In this document: piece after piece, positions 24,547 through 35,250 of the stretch | How the letters are laid out: every line of letters starts with the position of its first letter | How positions within the stretch are numbered: position 1 is the first letter of the stretch | The notes under the pieces: model-generated | Seen by the model: only the letters and a program-made list of their open reading frames with translations | Database searches by the model: none | Told to the model about the DNA's origin: nothing | Made by a program: the position numbers and the translations under genes | NCBI GenBank assembly: GCA_963693315.1 | Contig: OY856188.1 | Location: 271,431,114-271,495,113, forward strand | Reading direction: 5' to 3' | Origin: Diogma glabrata | Lineage: Eukaryota > Arthropoda > Insecta > Diptera > Cylindrotomidae | DNA: 64,000 bases

Positions 24547-24656
24547 ATGTGCGAATGAGTATGGTTGCGTATATATGTGTTTGAGTGGGTGTATATGAGT
24601 AAATGAGTGAGGAGGGGGGGGGGGATGAGTATGAGTGTGAGTCGGAGACGAATATG
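24547..24656 (+). repeat. GT-rich tract 1 in F1
   Basis: A degenerate TGTGTGAGTG/TATGAGTG tract with an 11-G run (about 24614-24624) follows the donor-like site. F4 has the matching tract at 55205-55312 on the minus strand. In F1 and F4 a second such tract lies after the cassette, so tracts bracket the cassette. Confidence 0.6.
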
Positions 24657-24744
24657 CTAGCTTGAATAACTTTCTTTACACACATCCACGTTGTTTACTG
24701 TTGTCATAGGACGAAAGGTCTGCCTGCATGTTGGATTTATTTTA

Positions 24745-25400
24745 AATCGGCTCATATCCTCCACATCAAACCAATACCTGTCGTTATTGGTGGATTCTGG
24801 TATCGCGATTTAATTTAATTTAATAAGAAAAACGTGATCAATACTAAGCGGTGTGGAGATGGTCAACTTTGCGTGACTAATTGATTGATGTTGAGGTATT
24901 ACCAGCGCATCCACTAAGGATTGTTCGATTAAATCTAAGACCAGCCAAAGTAGGATTAAATGAAATAAATTTGTAGAAGACTGAAATTTCGTCATCTTGT
25001 GGATCATCTAGTATTAATAAAGTATCAAACTGTAGCGGTAGCAGCTGCGGTAGGGGTTACGATAATGCTAATTATTTAATTCATTGAAGGAGGTCATCTG
25101 ACTCTAATTTTCATGTAAAAGCAATGCAATTTCTCCAACTGTTTTCTTATAACGACCCAGTCGTTCGAGCTTTTACCGATAGATCTTGTTTAATGATTTT
25201 CAATTCAGCTACCACTGATGGGTTTAGGGAGTAATCGATTTAAAGTTATTCAATGCATGTTTATTGGAAATAATAACATATTAACCCTATTAACAAACAA
25301 AAAATTATAATTATAGTCAGCGAAACTGATTCAGTTGTTATACATCTATTTATGGTAGTGAACCTAATGAATCCTATAATTTGATAAACATACATTAGAC
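24745..25400 (+). pseudogene. Broken copy of the F cassette protein
   Basis: Translated with frame changes, this DNA aligns with the F4 frame (54498-54995). VEMVNFA matches VEMVDLA, LNLRPAKVGLNEINL matches VNLRPTKVLLREVNL, and SNFHVKAMQFLQLFSYNDP then RAFTD and FNSAT match SNSHIKARQFSKSFSGNDT then LAFTD and SNSAA. A further block, IIIIVSETDSVVIH, aligns with the region after the F4 stop. There are at least two in-frame stops and several shifts, so this copy is dead. Function is unknown. The pattern of matching amino acids despite DNA drift shows an ancestral coding sequence. Confidence 0.7.
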
Positions 25401-25774
25401 CCAAATTTGAACAACATTAGCGCATAACGAGGTTATTGATATACGTTCGGTGCTAACTGAAATTGGTTTGAATAATAAAGTTGAAGGTAACAGGGTAATA
25501 ATGAGAGAAACTGAGGTGAACGATGGTGGAATCTTTGTTGTGAATCATTACTTCCGAAATGGAAATTAATCAAAATGAATTTATAGTTAAAGCAAACAAT
25601 CTATCACTGAAATATATTAATAACATGATTATTTTACTAAATAACAATGTTGTCAAATCATCATAGAATAGCCATTGATGGTGAAAACGTAGAAAAATTT
25701 TATGGAATATGCATATGATTTATAAGTAATACAGATTTTTTTTGAGCATCATTCGAGGATCTTGGATTGTTGCA

Positions 25775-25862
25775 ATTGAGTATGAATGTGGATATGGGTG
25801 ATTGTGTGCATGTCTGGGAGGGTGCGAGAGTGTATGAGAGTGTGAAAGTATGTGACTGAATG
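25775..25862 (+). repeat. GT-rich tract 2 in F1
   Basis: A TGTATGAGAGTGTGAAAG-type tract just before the acceptor-like AG. It matches the minus-strand tract of F4 at 54065-54185 closely, including GGGAGGGTGCGAGAGTGTAT against GGAGGGTGCGAGCGTGTATG. Confidence 0.65.
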
Positions 25863-25900
25863 TGGGGTTGGACGTGCTGATCGTCGTTCTTTCATCCAAG

Positions 25901-26096
25901 GGAGTCGCCAGAGGCTCTTTATTTCACTTGCGTTTTCTCATTTCCGTATAAATCGTGTCTTTCGCGTACATTTCCGTACTTTTACTGGAGTAGCAGGAAT
26001 TACAACTCGTCCCCATAGACTAGAGCTAGCTTGGGGCTATTAATTAAATCTCGCTAGGTACGCGGCCTGCTAAGCCTCGTCGTTGTTCTTCAACGA
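25901..26096 (+). other. Conserved 3' block and hairpin of F1
   Basis: After an acceptor-like CATCCAAG, the block begins GGAGTCGCCAGAG and includes GTAGCAGGAATTACAACTCG and ACGCGGCCTGCTA. It ends in the hairpin TCGTTG-TTCTT-CAACGA (26080-26096). F4 and F2 have the same order. In one frame F1 and F4 both read GVAGI then TR, so part of this may be coding, but F2 is not open there. Confidence 0.6.
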
Positions 26097-26113
26097 ATCA
26101 GCTCTTCATTACA

Positions 26114-26960
26114 AAGTTTTTTTTTAAATTTTGCGGTGCACAGTTTTTGAGTCATTCTAAAAAATGTGCAAATTCCAGACCGCCACCCCCTACGTTTCTA
26201 TCAGACAGAAAAAATTGAAAAAACTCATAGGGACAGGAAGTTTGCTATATTTTGAACGAAAATGATAGCGAACTCTCAAATAATTATATTTCTGTGTGTT
26301 AAGGGGATGGGTATAAGGAGGGTAAAAAAAACTTTTTTTGACCCAAGCGAGTGGGGTATCATTTGAAAGAACACCTAATTTAAGAAATAACGCACTTTTT
26401 TTAGAATTTAACTGGTTACGGTTTTCGAGTTATTGTCAAAAAAGTAAAACTTTCAAACCCTGCTCCCCTACGTTTCGACACTGATTGCCAGGAATTGGAA
26501 AAATGCATATAGACAGGAAGTTTGGTAAACTTAAAACGATAATTATAGCGAAGTCTCAAATAATTATATTTCTGTGTGTTTAGGGGATGCGTGTAAGGAG
26601 GGTAAAAAAAACTTTTTTTGACCCAAGCGAGTGGGGTATCATTTGAAAGAACACCTAATTTAAGAAATAACGCACTTTTTTTAGAATTTAACTGGTTACG
26701 GTTTTCGGGTTATTGTCAAAAAAGTAAAACTTTCAAACCCTGCTCCCCTACGTTTCGACACTGATTGCCAGAAAAATTTGGAGAAATGCATATAGACAGG
26801 AAGTTTGGTAAACTTTAAACGATAATTATAGCGAAGTCTCAAATAATTATATGTCTGTGTGTTTAGGGGATGCGTGTAAGGAGGGTAAAAAAAAACTTTT
26901 TTTGACCCAAGCGAGTGGGGTGTCATTTGAAAGAGCACTTAATTTAAAAAACATTGCTAT
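26114..26960 (+). repeat. Tandem array of family G, 280 bp period
   Basis: About three units are present. TTAGAATTTAACTGGTTACG recurs at 26401 and 26681 exactly 280 bp apart, and whole units are almost identical (GACCCAAGCGAGTGGGGT, GACAGGAAGTTTGGTAAAC). The first unit is more diverged and abuts the end of F1. Non-coding; the frames on it are opposite-strand shadows. Confidence 0.85.
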
Positions 26961-28677
26961 ATTAAATTTATCTCTTATCTGTACCGGGTTGTCAATGTAA
27001 ACTGGAAGATCAAATTCTTTTGTACAAATATCAAAACCGTCACTATATTCTAGTCTAATTTTATGCAAAATACAATGGATCTTCCATATGCTGAGCCTCT
27101 AAATTTGTTTAATATTGTATATTGTTTATGGTTTTTCTGTGCAAAATACAATCTGGCTTAGGATATAGAGGGCTTTGACATATACAATAAAATTTTTCTT
27201 TCGACTGTTGCTGCAGAGCAATATCTATTAACTGATATAAATAACTATTATTATGGAAACGAATCATGAATAAAATTAAAGCTTAATAAAAATTACAACA
27301 AAATGTCAAATTTTGATTTTTTTATATCCACTATGTTTAATATAAGGTCGTTTTTCCATATAAATATGACACAAACGTGTATGATATCCATGATTATAAT
27401 GATATACACAGTATTACCAAAATTCCTACGCTCAAAATGGGTCAACCAGATTATGATGATTTTAGTGCAATTGTTTAAACTTTTATAGAATGGAGAAAAA
27501 TTTGAATTTTTTTCAGTTATATGAAGGTTTTTGCTTTAAAACTTTTACAAATACGTACTGAGTGCTTCAAAAAACTTGACTTTTAAATTTGGGATCAATC
27601 ACATAATGGGAAGTTAGTGAAAAATGGATCACAAAATTCAACCAGTGTGTAAAAAGTGTGAAGTATGTAAAAAGTCTTAGTCATCGAAATTTTATCAAAT
27701 TAAAAATTAAGATTAAGAAGCAGAAAGGGATATAATTTTTGAGTTTTCTTTTGCTTCACATTCCGAATTATCAATTAACGACCTGGTCTGAAAACAAACA
27801 TTCTGAACAATGTACAGGAAAAGTTTTCTAAAAAAGAAGAAATTGTTGAAATAATATTTAACCGACCATATCAGTTATGATTACGATAGTATACTTAATG
27901 TCATTCATCATCATAATTTATTGTCCAATGCTCACAAATTCTAATATTTGTGGATCTTCCTACCCAACGACGCATTTAATGTGATTAAACATTTAACCGA
28001 CACCAAGGCCCAAAAGCGCTTGGAATGAACTAATCAAGTCTGTCATATGATTTTATCTCATATATTTAGATTCATGCGCTAGGCTCGGATGCACAAGCTC
28101 GAGATCTATCCTTTGTTGTGTTTTTATTGGAGAATAGAGAAGGCTGAATTTGAGTGCAGGGCAGGCTTAGGGCCTGCATATAGATCAACTTCAACATTAA
28201 AAGAAATTTAAAGTTTACTTATAGTAGGGTGTGATTTTCCGAAAGCGTGTGAACAAGCTTTTTCCTGTCAGAGTTTTTTGTTGTCACAGTTTACCGACAT
28301 GAATCTTTTTAATTCTAAAAGATGATTTCTTTTAGAATCGTCAGCTGTAAGATCTATAGGAATGGTTTGCTTCTAAAACCAAAATAGTAATACTGGAATG
28401 AAATGATTCACTCACTAACAACACATCGAAGAGAAATAAACTGGGGCTAGGCGATTAAAAAGCTTTGAAATGCCCGATAGTAAATAGTGATAATATTGAA
28501 AACGACGAAAACAAAGATACACTTGCAGCCATAATCAAAGCACTTCCGGTAATTTCATACGTCCAAGCTTCTCACTCCTAGCTTAATAAGCGAGGTATAG
28601 TTTCAATTTTCTGAGGTTTTACAGATATTTTAACCCACATCATAATACAACAAAAATCTTATTAAAAAATATTCTGT
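26961..28677. other. Intergenic stretch with one small perfect hairpin
   Basis: No coding frame with family motifs. A perfect 11 bp hairpin with a 5-base loop (ATTCTAAAAGA-TGATT-TCTTTTAGAAT) lies at 28312-28338. Its role is unknown. Confidence 0.5.
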
Positions 28678-30150
28678 ATTACTTCAGTCTGAAAGACCTA
28701 AGTATTACATTCATGAGCTAAAAGAGAAATTCCTATCCCCACCTTTTTTGGTATTTTTCGACGTTTTAGGACCTACTGATTCTAAAAACGCAAAAAAAAT
28801 GTATGTCTGCTGCCGGCCGGCCGTCCGGCAGTCACAACCGACGAAATCTAGAAAACGGCTGAAGGGATTTGAAAAATTTGAAATTCTAAAAATAGCTCCA
28901 CTTAATGGTAAGACCTGAAAGGACGATGTGTTCGATAATTGTACCCGAAATGTGTCAAAAATCGTCAAGTGTGTCAAAACAAGGAAGTATGCATATATTT
29001 TGTTTAAAAAAGGTTCATTTTAAGTGATAATAAGTAGGAACAAAGAATGTGGAGGAATCTGGATGGTTAGGATTGGTATGTGAGATCAAAAACTAGATTA
29101 TTGCATTATAAGTTTGTCAAAACAAAATTTATTATTATTGAGAATTATGGCATCATCAGTTTGTCAAAAAAATGTTGTCAATTGTGTCAAAGGAGAGATT
29201 TTTATTTATCCCCAAAAATTGGGTAAAAAAAAAATTAATAATTTGTATGACATGAAATTTTATTATTATTATAGAGAATTATGGCATTATAAGTTTGCCA
29301 AAAAAAACTGTCAAGTGTGTCAAAAAATGCGTGTCATTTGTTTTTTGACCAATTTTTGGAAAAAATAATGTAGCTGTTTTTATGACGTAAATGTAATCTA
29401 AAATGAAATTGGACATGGAAATTTTGAGTTTGATATAGTTTTTGAAATATTTTTGGAATTTTGAAAAATTTTGTATTTTTGATTTTGTAATAATTTTTGC
29501 AATATTTTTAGAATTTCGGAAAAAGTTTTAATTTTTGATTTTGTAAGAATTTTTGGAATATTTTCAAAATTTTGAAAAATTTTAATTTTTGATTTTATTA
29601 TAATTTTTGGAATTTTGAAAAAAGTTTCAATTTTTGACTTTGTAATAATTTTTGCAATATTTTCAGAATTTCGGAAAAAGTTTGAATTTTTAAGAATTTT
29701 TGGAATATTATTGGAATTTAGAAAAAAGTTTAAATATTTGATTTTATTATAATTTTTGGAATACTTTTGGAATTATGAAAAAACTTTGATTTTATTTAAT
29801 TTAACAATATTTTTGGAATTTTGAAAGATATATGAATTTGTAATTTTGTAATATTTTGTTTTTGAGAAGTTTGCTGAGATCATCTATTCACTAAATTATG
29901 TTAATTTATGATCTGTTATAATTTTTCGGCAAAGTATTGATGTTTCGTGTTAGTTTTGTAATAAATTTTTAAACAGAGATAAAAAATACTTGTACTTTAA
30001 CAAAGAGTTATGTTTGATATACATCGCTGCCCAAAACTAAAAATCATGTCCTCATAAAAGTTTTTTGCCAAAAACTATATCAAAATCCTTAACCCAGACC
30101 GAAGTCTTGATATCTCAGAGCTGTGAGATTTCAGTCCCTCCATATTTTTA
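28678..30150 (+). mobile_element. Non-coding repeat family E, copy B (most complete, uninterrupted)
   Basis: The copy starts TTACTTCAGTCTGAAAGACC and closes with CCCAGACCGAAGTCTTGATA, then the ATCTCAGAGCTGTGAGAT hairpin and CCCTCCATATTTTT. Its order matches copy A read on the minus strand: GC-rich CGGCCGGCCG block (28814), TTGGTATGTGAGATCAAAAA (about 29074), TTTGTCAAAAAAATGTTGTC units (29100-29340), then about 55-60 bp degenerate repeats (29400-29850). It gives the empty-site sequence for the non-LTR insertion in copy A. A minus-strand frame at 28711-28977 is on the opposite strand from the frame found in copy A, so neither is conserved. Confidence 0.8.
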
Positions 30151-30258
30151 CTATTCACTATATTATGCGGAAGGCCAATTTTTAAATACCATTATGAATC
30201 ATAGTGCGATTTAATTGCAAATTTCCTCGGTGAGAAACACAATGGAATTTCATTTTTC

Positions 30259-30437
30259 ATGTGATGGACCTCAATATATATTCCTCATATCCCCCTCTTT
30301 TCTCCAAACTCAGTTTCCATTTCCGGCATTGTCGAAAGTTTTATAAGTTGTTAACGTTTTTACAAGCAAATGGCAGACATGTTCTACTATAAATTATATT
30401 TCCTTAAAATATCAGGAAATATATTGAGGGTCACAAC
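30259..30437 (-). mobile_element. Tc1/mariner-type MITE, inverted relative to the 48.6 kb copy
   Basis: The left end ATGTGATGGACCTCAATATA and right end (complement GTTGTGACCCTCAATATATT) form inverted termini. The interior, read on the minus strand, includes AATTTATAGTA and GTCTGCCAT, shared with the MITE at 48624-48816. A TA follows the right end. The left flanking dinucleotide is TC, so one TA has mutated. Non-coding, about 179 bp. Confidence 0.7.
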
Positions 30438-30439
30438 TA

Positions 30440-32360
30440 TATGATTTTCACAAACGCCGAAAAAAATTTAATCTTGTTTGCGTTGTGTTAGTAATTTTAA
30501 TTTAATTTCCGTTGTGTTTGCGTTGTGACTGATATTTTTATTTATTGCTGTTTATAGCATTTAGATCTAGTTTTTAGACCTAATGAATTACTTCCTGTCA
30601 TTTATTTTTTAAGAGGATGATTTCCATTTTGTAAAGCTAGAGTGACCTCTGATCCATTATATCATATTATTGCCTTATGATAAATCCTTTCCTACATCCT
30701 AAATAAATTGTTGAGATTTTCCTAACATTCTGCAATTAGAACTTTTTTGTTGATTTTTTTATGTGAATCAAAGGCAGAGGAATTGATAAAAACTGTAAAA
30801 ATTTTTACTGGTATACAATCGAAATCACATAAGAAACAGATATCTTTTGTTAATACAGATCTTTTTTGTTCGAGCCTTTCTTCAGTTTTAATTTGCGAAT
30901 TTCTGCACTGCTGCCAACTTCCAGTAATGGTAACTATGTTCTGATTTTCGCTACATAATGTGTACGCATGGAGGAGGGATCAGTTTTGGTTAATTTTTGA
31001 TGTCCGAATATGATAACGCTGAGTTTTCGTAAAAAATTACATACCAAAGCCAATAGCAGTATGATATCACTAGTTCAGAAAATATCTCTAGTGAATGGAG
31101 TATTCATAACGGTATTTTTTTTAAGAGTGTAATAAAACTTTCATAAAACTCTATCCTATTTTACCAATCACAAATTCAATTTAATCTCCAGCTATTATTT
31201 CATCTTACTTCCATCTAAAACGATTGAAATTATAATAAAATTTTATTCATTATTGATGCACTGGAATCGAATCGAACACAAGAATAACAACGGAATGATA
31301 CATTTTTAATAAAAAAAAAATCAACTAATTCTGTTACCGCACAGTTGGAAACAGTAATTATTGAAATTACAAAGAAAATCGCATAACGTTACAATTAATT
31401 ATATTTAGTATTTTTTTTCTTCTTAAATTCATGGCACACGAATCAATAAAATCAATCAATTAATCCAAGTCAATTGAAACGAATTTAAATCATTAATGAC
31501 GACAGTCAATTTATTAGAGCATATATGTCTATTTGTATTCAAAACATGATCTTTAATGGTAAGATTTGTAAAGGTAAGTAAAAAAATATAAGACAGCTAA
31601 TTACCAGCTGTGCGATTTTATGGATTTTTTGCAATTGAATTTTTAATTCAAATGGCAAGCGTTTAGTCATTGTTTATTGGTGATATGTTCTTGTTTTTTG
31701 ATCTACTCTCGATTTATTTATTTTTTCTTTTATGGTAAGGAGGGGTTTTGATTACCAGACTTCTCGCATTTAATTAATAGTAAAAATGTTATATTGGAGA
31801 AGCGGCTAAAACCGTCTTTTCACTATTGCTGCAGAATTGTGCAATAAACAATGACTGCAATGAGCAAAGAATCTGGCAATGGTTTACACTACCCGCATTA
31901 CCGTGCAATAATATAACGTAATGGTCATGGTAGACCGTTTTTGAGGAATTTAATTGAAAAGTTACTTCGGATTGCCAAAATTTTAATTTCATTTATGTTT
32001 GTGTGAAATGCTCCCCAATATGCTCAAGCTATCCGCTTTAAAAAATTCTAAATTAATTTTTGTTTGCTTTCTTAATACTTTATATTGGTAATGAGGAACA
32101 TGCCAAGTTTCTGAAAAATCAAAAAAGGTCAAATTTTTACAACTCGGTTTAGATGTTTTTCTTCTGCAAAAGTTTGCAATGGCTTCATTACCAAGCTTTT
32201 CATTAATGAGTATTACACTGTTTAAACTATTCCAATATTAATGCAAATATCATTGTAGTGGTCGCTGTAGTTCACATTGATGAATATCTGTGTACGGTAT
32301 ATCTGTGTACGGTAGTCTTTTTAACGAGAAAAATGAAACAGACGCTTAGTTGTAGTCGTG
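30440..32360. other. Intergenic stretch; short LINE 5'-end-like fragment
   Basis: At about 30966-31010 CGCATGGAGGAGGGATCAGT resembles the 5' end of the non-LTR element at 8281. No other assignable feature. Frames at 30747-30944 and 31789-31992 lack motifs. Confidence 0.4.
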
Positions 32361-32364
32361 CTGT

Positions 32365-33140
32365 CATTAATTTATGAGTACCAATTGACAAAAACAATTA
32401 CTTGAGTTTTTGCTTTTTTTAGCTGCTATCGAAGCTATTGCGTATAATTGTGAATTGTTGTTGATTGACGAAGAGGAACCAAAACGTGAAGAATACCAAA
32501 CAATATGGGTTCGTGTGCTGTTTGCGGATAGAAGTTCTAATTTTTTTCTAGAAATTGGATACAATGTTGCAAGGAAATGACTCTGAGCTATTCAACACCT
32601 TCTTGTGAATAAGTGCAGAGGATTTTGACTATTTATTATCACGCATCTCTAAAAAATTTGCTTGGGAAACTTTTATGGAAAACACATCCAAATTAAAGCT
32701 CCTGCCAACTCTAGCTCAAAATTTTACAATTATTAACATCGTAATAGCATTGTTCTGATGCCATTAGTTGACATAGACAATAAATATACCTACATCGATG
32801 TAGAAGCATATAGACGGAGCTTGGATGGAAAAGTGCTCAACCAGTAATAACATTACATTTTAAAAATTAAAAACAACAAAAAATTTTTCTTGTTATTGTA
32901 GATGCTCGCTTCCTTCCGCATTATAAAAAACATGTTGAATGTGCCATCGTTATGGCCGCTGTTATCCAGAGACCAGAATGAAAGCAAAACGTTCTTCTCT
33001 GTTCTCAAAAAACAGTATATGCTACTGCTATTGATTTCAATAGCAAAATGCTAACAACGGACTGGAAGTGCTTCCTGACAAATGGCGAGACAGTGCTGAG
33101 GTTCAACTTAAATCAATTTAAGCGGCTTCCCATCCTGGGC
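32365..33140 (+). pseudogene. Decayed PIF/Harbinger transposase (HARBI1-like)
   Basis: Readable patches in three frames follow the order of PIF/Harbinger transposases. TIWVRVLFADRSS (about 32496) matches the WVRP segment. ISAEDFDYLLSRISKK (about 32610) matches the M--ETFDYLL-I motif before the DDE domain. VDIDNKYTYIDVEAYRRSLD (about 32770-32829) matches the catalytic block around the second acidic residue. A weaker patch near 33045, FNSKMLTTDWK, may be the following segment. Many stops and frameshifts; no TIR identified. Confidence 0.6.
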
Positions 33141-33846
33141 GCTAATAAAGCAACGTACAAGCGATGAATTTAAATATTATTTAACCGGCGAGGGAGAGGT
33201 CGAATGGCAGTACCAAACGATTATAGGACAATAATGGCTACTTGCCAAATTGGATACGTGCACTATTGGCTATTATCAGGATGATATTAGTTGCCTATTG
33301 CCTACTTTTTATTTTTTCATATTTACAACTTTTGCCTGTAAAACATTAGAGTGTAAAAATATTTTGTACCTTCGCCTAGGCCCTTAAACATTCAAATTTT
33401 TGAATATATTGCATAGAATATCACCAAAATGTTTGTATTTACCCGGTTGTTCGTGGAATTAAGCAATGTAATCAAAACCGGTAATCAAAGCTGTAATCAA
33501 AGCAAGGTATTCCGTTTTGCCGCCCAGTCGTCCCCGTCACGGGTTTTTCCCTGTGCTTTACGGAACATCCTATGCTTCGCCTTTTGCGCATTTATTTTTG
33601 AACGAGGATTGATCGACGTTCCCCAGGCATTCGTGCACCTCAATCCTTACAATTAGCTATTACGTTTCCTCTTTCGGCCATGGAGCAACATATTTGAAAC
33701 TTTTTGTTTGTCAATAGATTTATTGGCTTGTGTTCACTGTCCACATCAAATAAATCTTGGCTCTCCATTTCACATGGTAATCGTGCCGTGGAAGACAAAC
33801 AATCAAAAGAAAATAACGAACAAAAACAGGAAAAACTCAGACCGAT
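33141..33846. other. Region before the gag remnant; possible old LTR or leader
   Basis: The segment 33500-33660 is CG-richer and directly precedes the gag-like frames, so it could be LTR or leader of the Ty3/gypsy element. I cannot match it to a second copy downstream, so no LTR pair is called. Confidence 0.3.
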
Positions 33847-34506
33847 TTGGCACAATTTAAAAAGCAAACACCATCGCAGAAGAGTATAATATTTATTATT
33901 TTCGGCTATGAAATCACGTGTGCAACATTTCCGATATCACTGGCTGTTCCAACCATTACATTAAACGAAGTTTCTTTCGATGGTTCTGATTTAAATGATC
34001 CAATTCAAAAACTGGATGATCTCGACATTAGCGTTGCTAAAGTTGTTATTCATATGTTGAGGGAAGGTCTGATTCTGATACAAGATAATTTTTTAGGTGC
34101 AGCATCTTATACTTGAAGCATTGAAAAGCAAACACAGCTTTCTTCTATATCAATTCGGTCTACTTAAACAGCTTCTTCTTGACCAGTCGTTTCTTAACAA
34201 ACATTTTTGAACCCCTCTATTCAACCAAACCCATTTGCTAATATCGTTGTTCATAACTTTGATGTCAACCTACATTCTAATTCAGTTCCTTTAAGCGAAT
34301 TTCCATTGAAAATTACACCTTCAAATTCTGGTGATAAATTACCTTATTTGAAAAGCTTTCCGCTTCCAATTTTGAAACAACCACCCTTAACAAATAAATC
34401 TTTAAATACTAACACTACTTTTTCTAGCTTTTTTACACCGTTTGCCGATATGACAGAGTGTCAGCTGCCAATTTCAGTAGATAATAGCCCTACACCGATG
34501 ATTTGA
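33847..34506 (+). pseudogene. N-terminal gag region of the Ty3/gypsy remnant
   Basis: Two successive frames (33847-34116 and 34207-34506) precede the recognisable capsid region. The first contains PIQKLDDLDISVAKVVIHML. The second is rich in Pro, Asn and Ser, as linker regions of gag proteins often are. Assignment rests on position and continuity with the capsid frame at 34636. Confidence 0.5.
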
Positions 34507-34635
34507 TGAAAAATCGACTATTTTTACAGCAACTGATTGCAAAAGTATCTCAGTTCAATCCTACAGCATTAAAAAATATCCCTGGAGCCCCTTGTTGAAA
34601 GTGGTTCCGTTACTTTCAGTAAAAATCATCATAGT

Positions 34636-35250
34636 ATGCACAACTGTCAAGAATTTAATATCCGTTTTTCTTTCATGTCTCATAACGCATGTAGACCATC
34701 AATTGTTCATCATTGGAATCAATATTTCGATGGGTCGAAGACCGGGCTCAATGTAGAACGATTTTTGTACAGAGTTAAAGCGAACACGTCCTCATACAAT
34801 CTACCTGAATTTAGACTACTTACTGATATTCAACAGTTGCTAAAAGGCAAAGCGTTGAACTGGTATTGGTCCTGCAAGGAAACAAATCACCCTAGATCCT
34901 GGTCAGAGCTTAGCACAACGATGAGTAAACAATTTCAAGACACGCGTTACGATGTTCGGCAGTCAATGTGCGGAAGAAAACAACAACCTGAAGAAACATT
35001 TCAAGATTTTTTTACTGCCATCTCTGAGCTGACTCTTTCATTGTCTGCTCCTCTGAATGACTTCGGGTTGATGTTAATTCTGCATGGCAACATGAGAACT
35101 GGATTGCAAGAAAGACTAGCAGGAAAACGATTTCGAATTTCATTGCGTTTCAATCGAGTCTACCTGGAGACAATTGGCTTGTGTTATGGTGAAATGCCTT
35201 CAAACAAACTAAAATTAAACAACCACAACTTTTTTAATGGGTACACATAG
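34636..35250 (+). pseudogene. Gag capsid (Retrotrans_gag-like) of the Ty3/gypsy remnant
   Basis: The 204-codon frame holds the hallmark series of the retrotransposon gag domain: W-QYFDGSKTGLNVERFLYR, LLKGKALNWYW, WSELSTTMSKQFQD and QQPEETFQDFFTAI. The frame stays open to about 35205 with gag-like sequence. The last 15 codons are probably insertion sequence from F2. The domain normally forms the particle shell in the cytoplasm. Confidence 0.85.

Larger units (their letters stand above)
22067..26113 (+). mobile_element. Family F element, copy 1 (about 4.05 kb, cassette-containing)
   Basis: F1 aligns with F4 (53821-57366, minus) over nearly its whole length, and its 3' part aligns with F2. Ordered landmarks are: a 5' block with CATAGTCATCCGTTAAT (22192); TTATTATTATCGATTCTTCT (about 22446); a TATA-like ATTATAAATACC (22753); a 60 bp minisatellite (23385-23790); ATGGG then GTGAGT (24489-24499); a GT-rich tract; a broken coding cassette; a second GT-rich tract; AAG then GGAGTCGCCAGAG (25901); ACGCGGCCTGCTA (26060); a hairpin; and CTTCATTACA. 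The ends (TGTAGACTGG..., CTTCATTACA) suggest short TGTA/TACA termini. Class unknown. Confidence 0.65.

Noticed and set aside
25852..26043. 63-codon frame in the 3' block of F1 as a gene
   Set aside because: It partly matches F4 in frame (GVAGI) but F2 is interrupted and the start lies in the GT-rich tract. Not called as a separate gene.
22067..26113. F1 as a giant solo LTR
   Set aside because: TG/CA-like ends are present, but no matching target duplication or internal retroelement is found, and the cassette and intron-like plan fit poorly. Left open only as an alternative.
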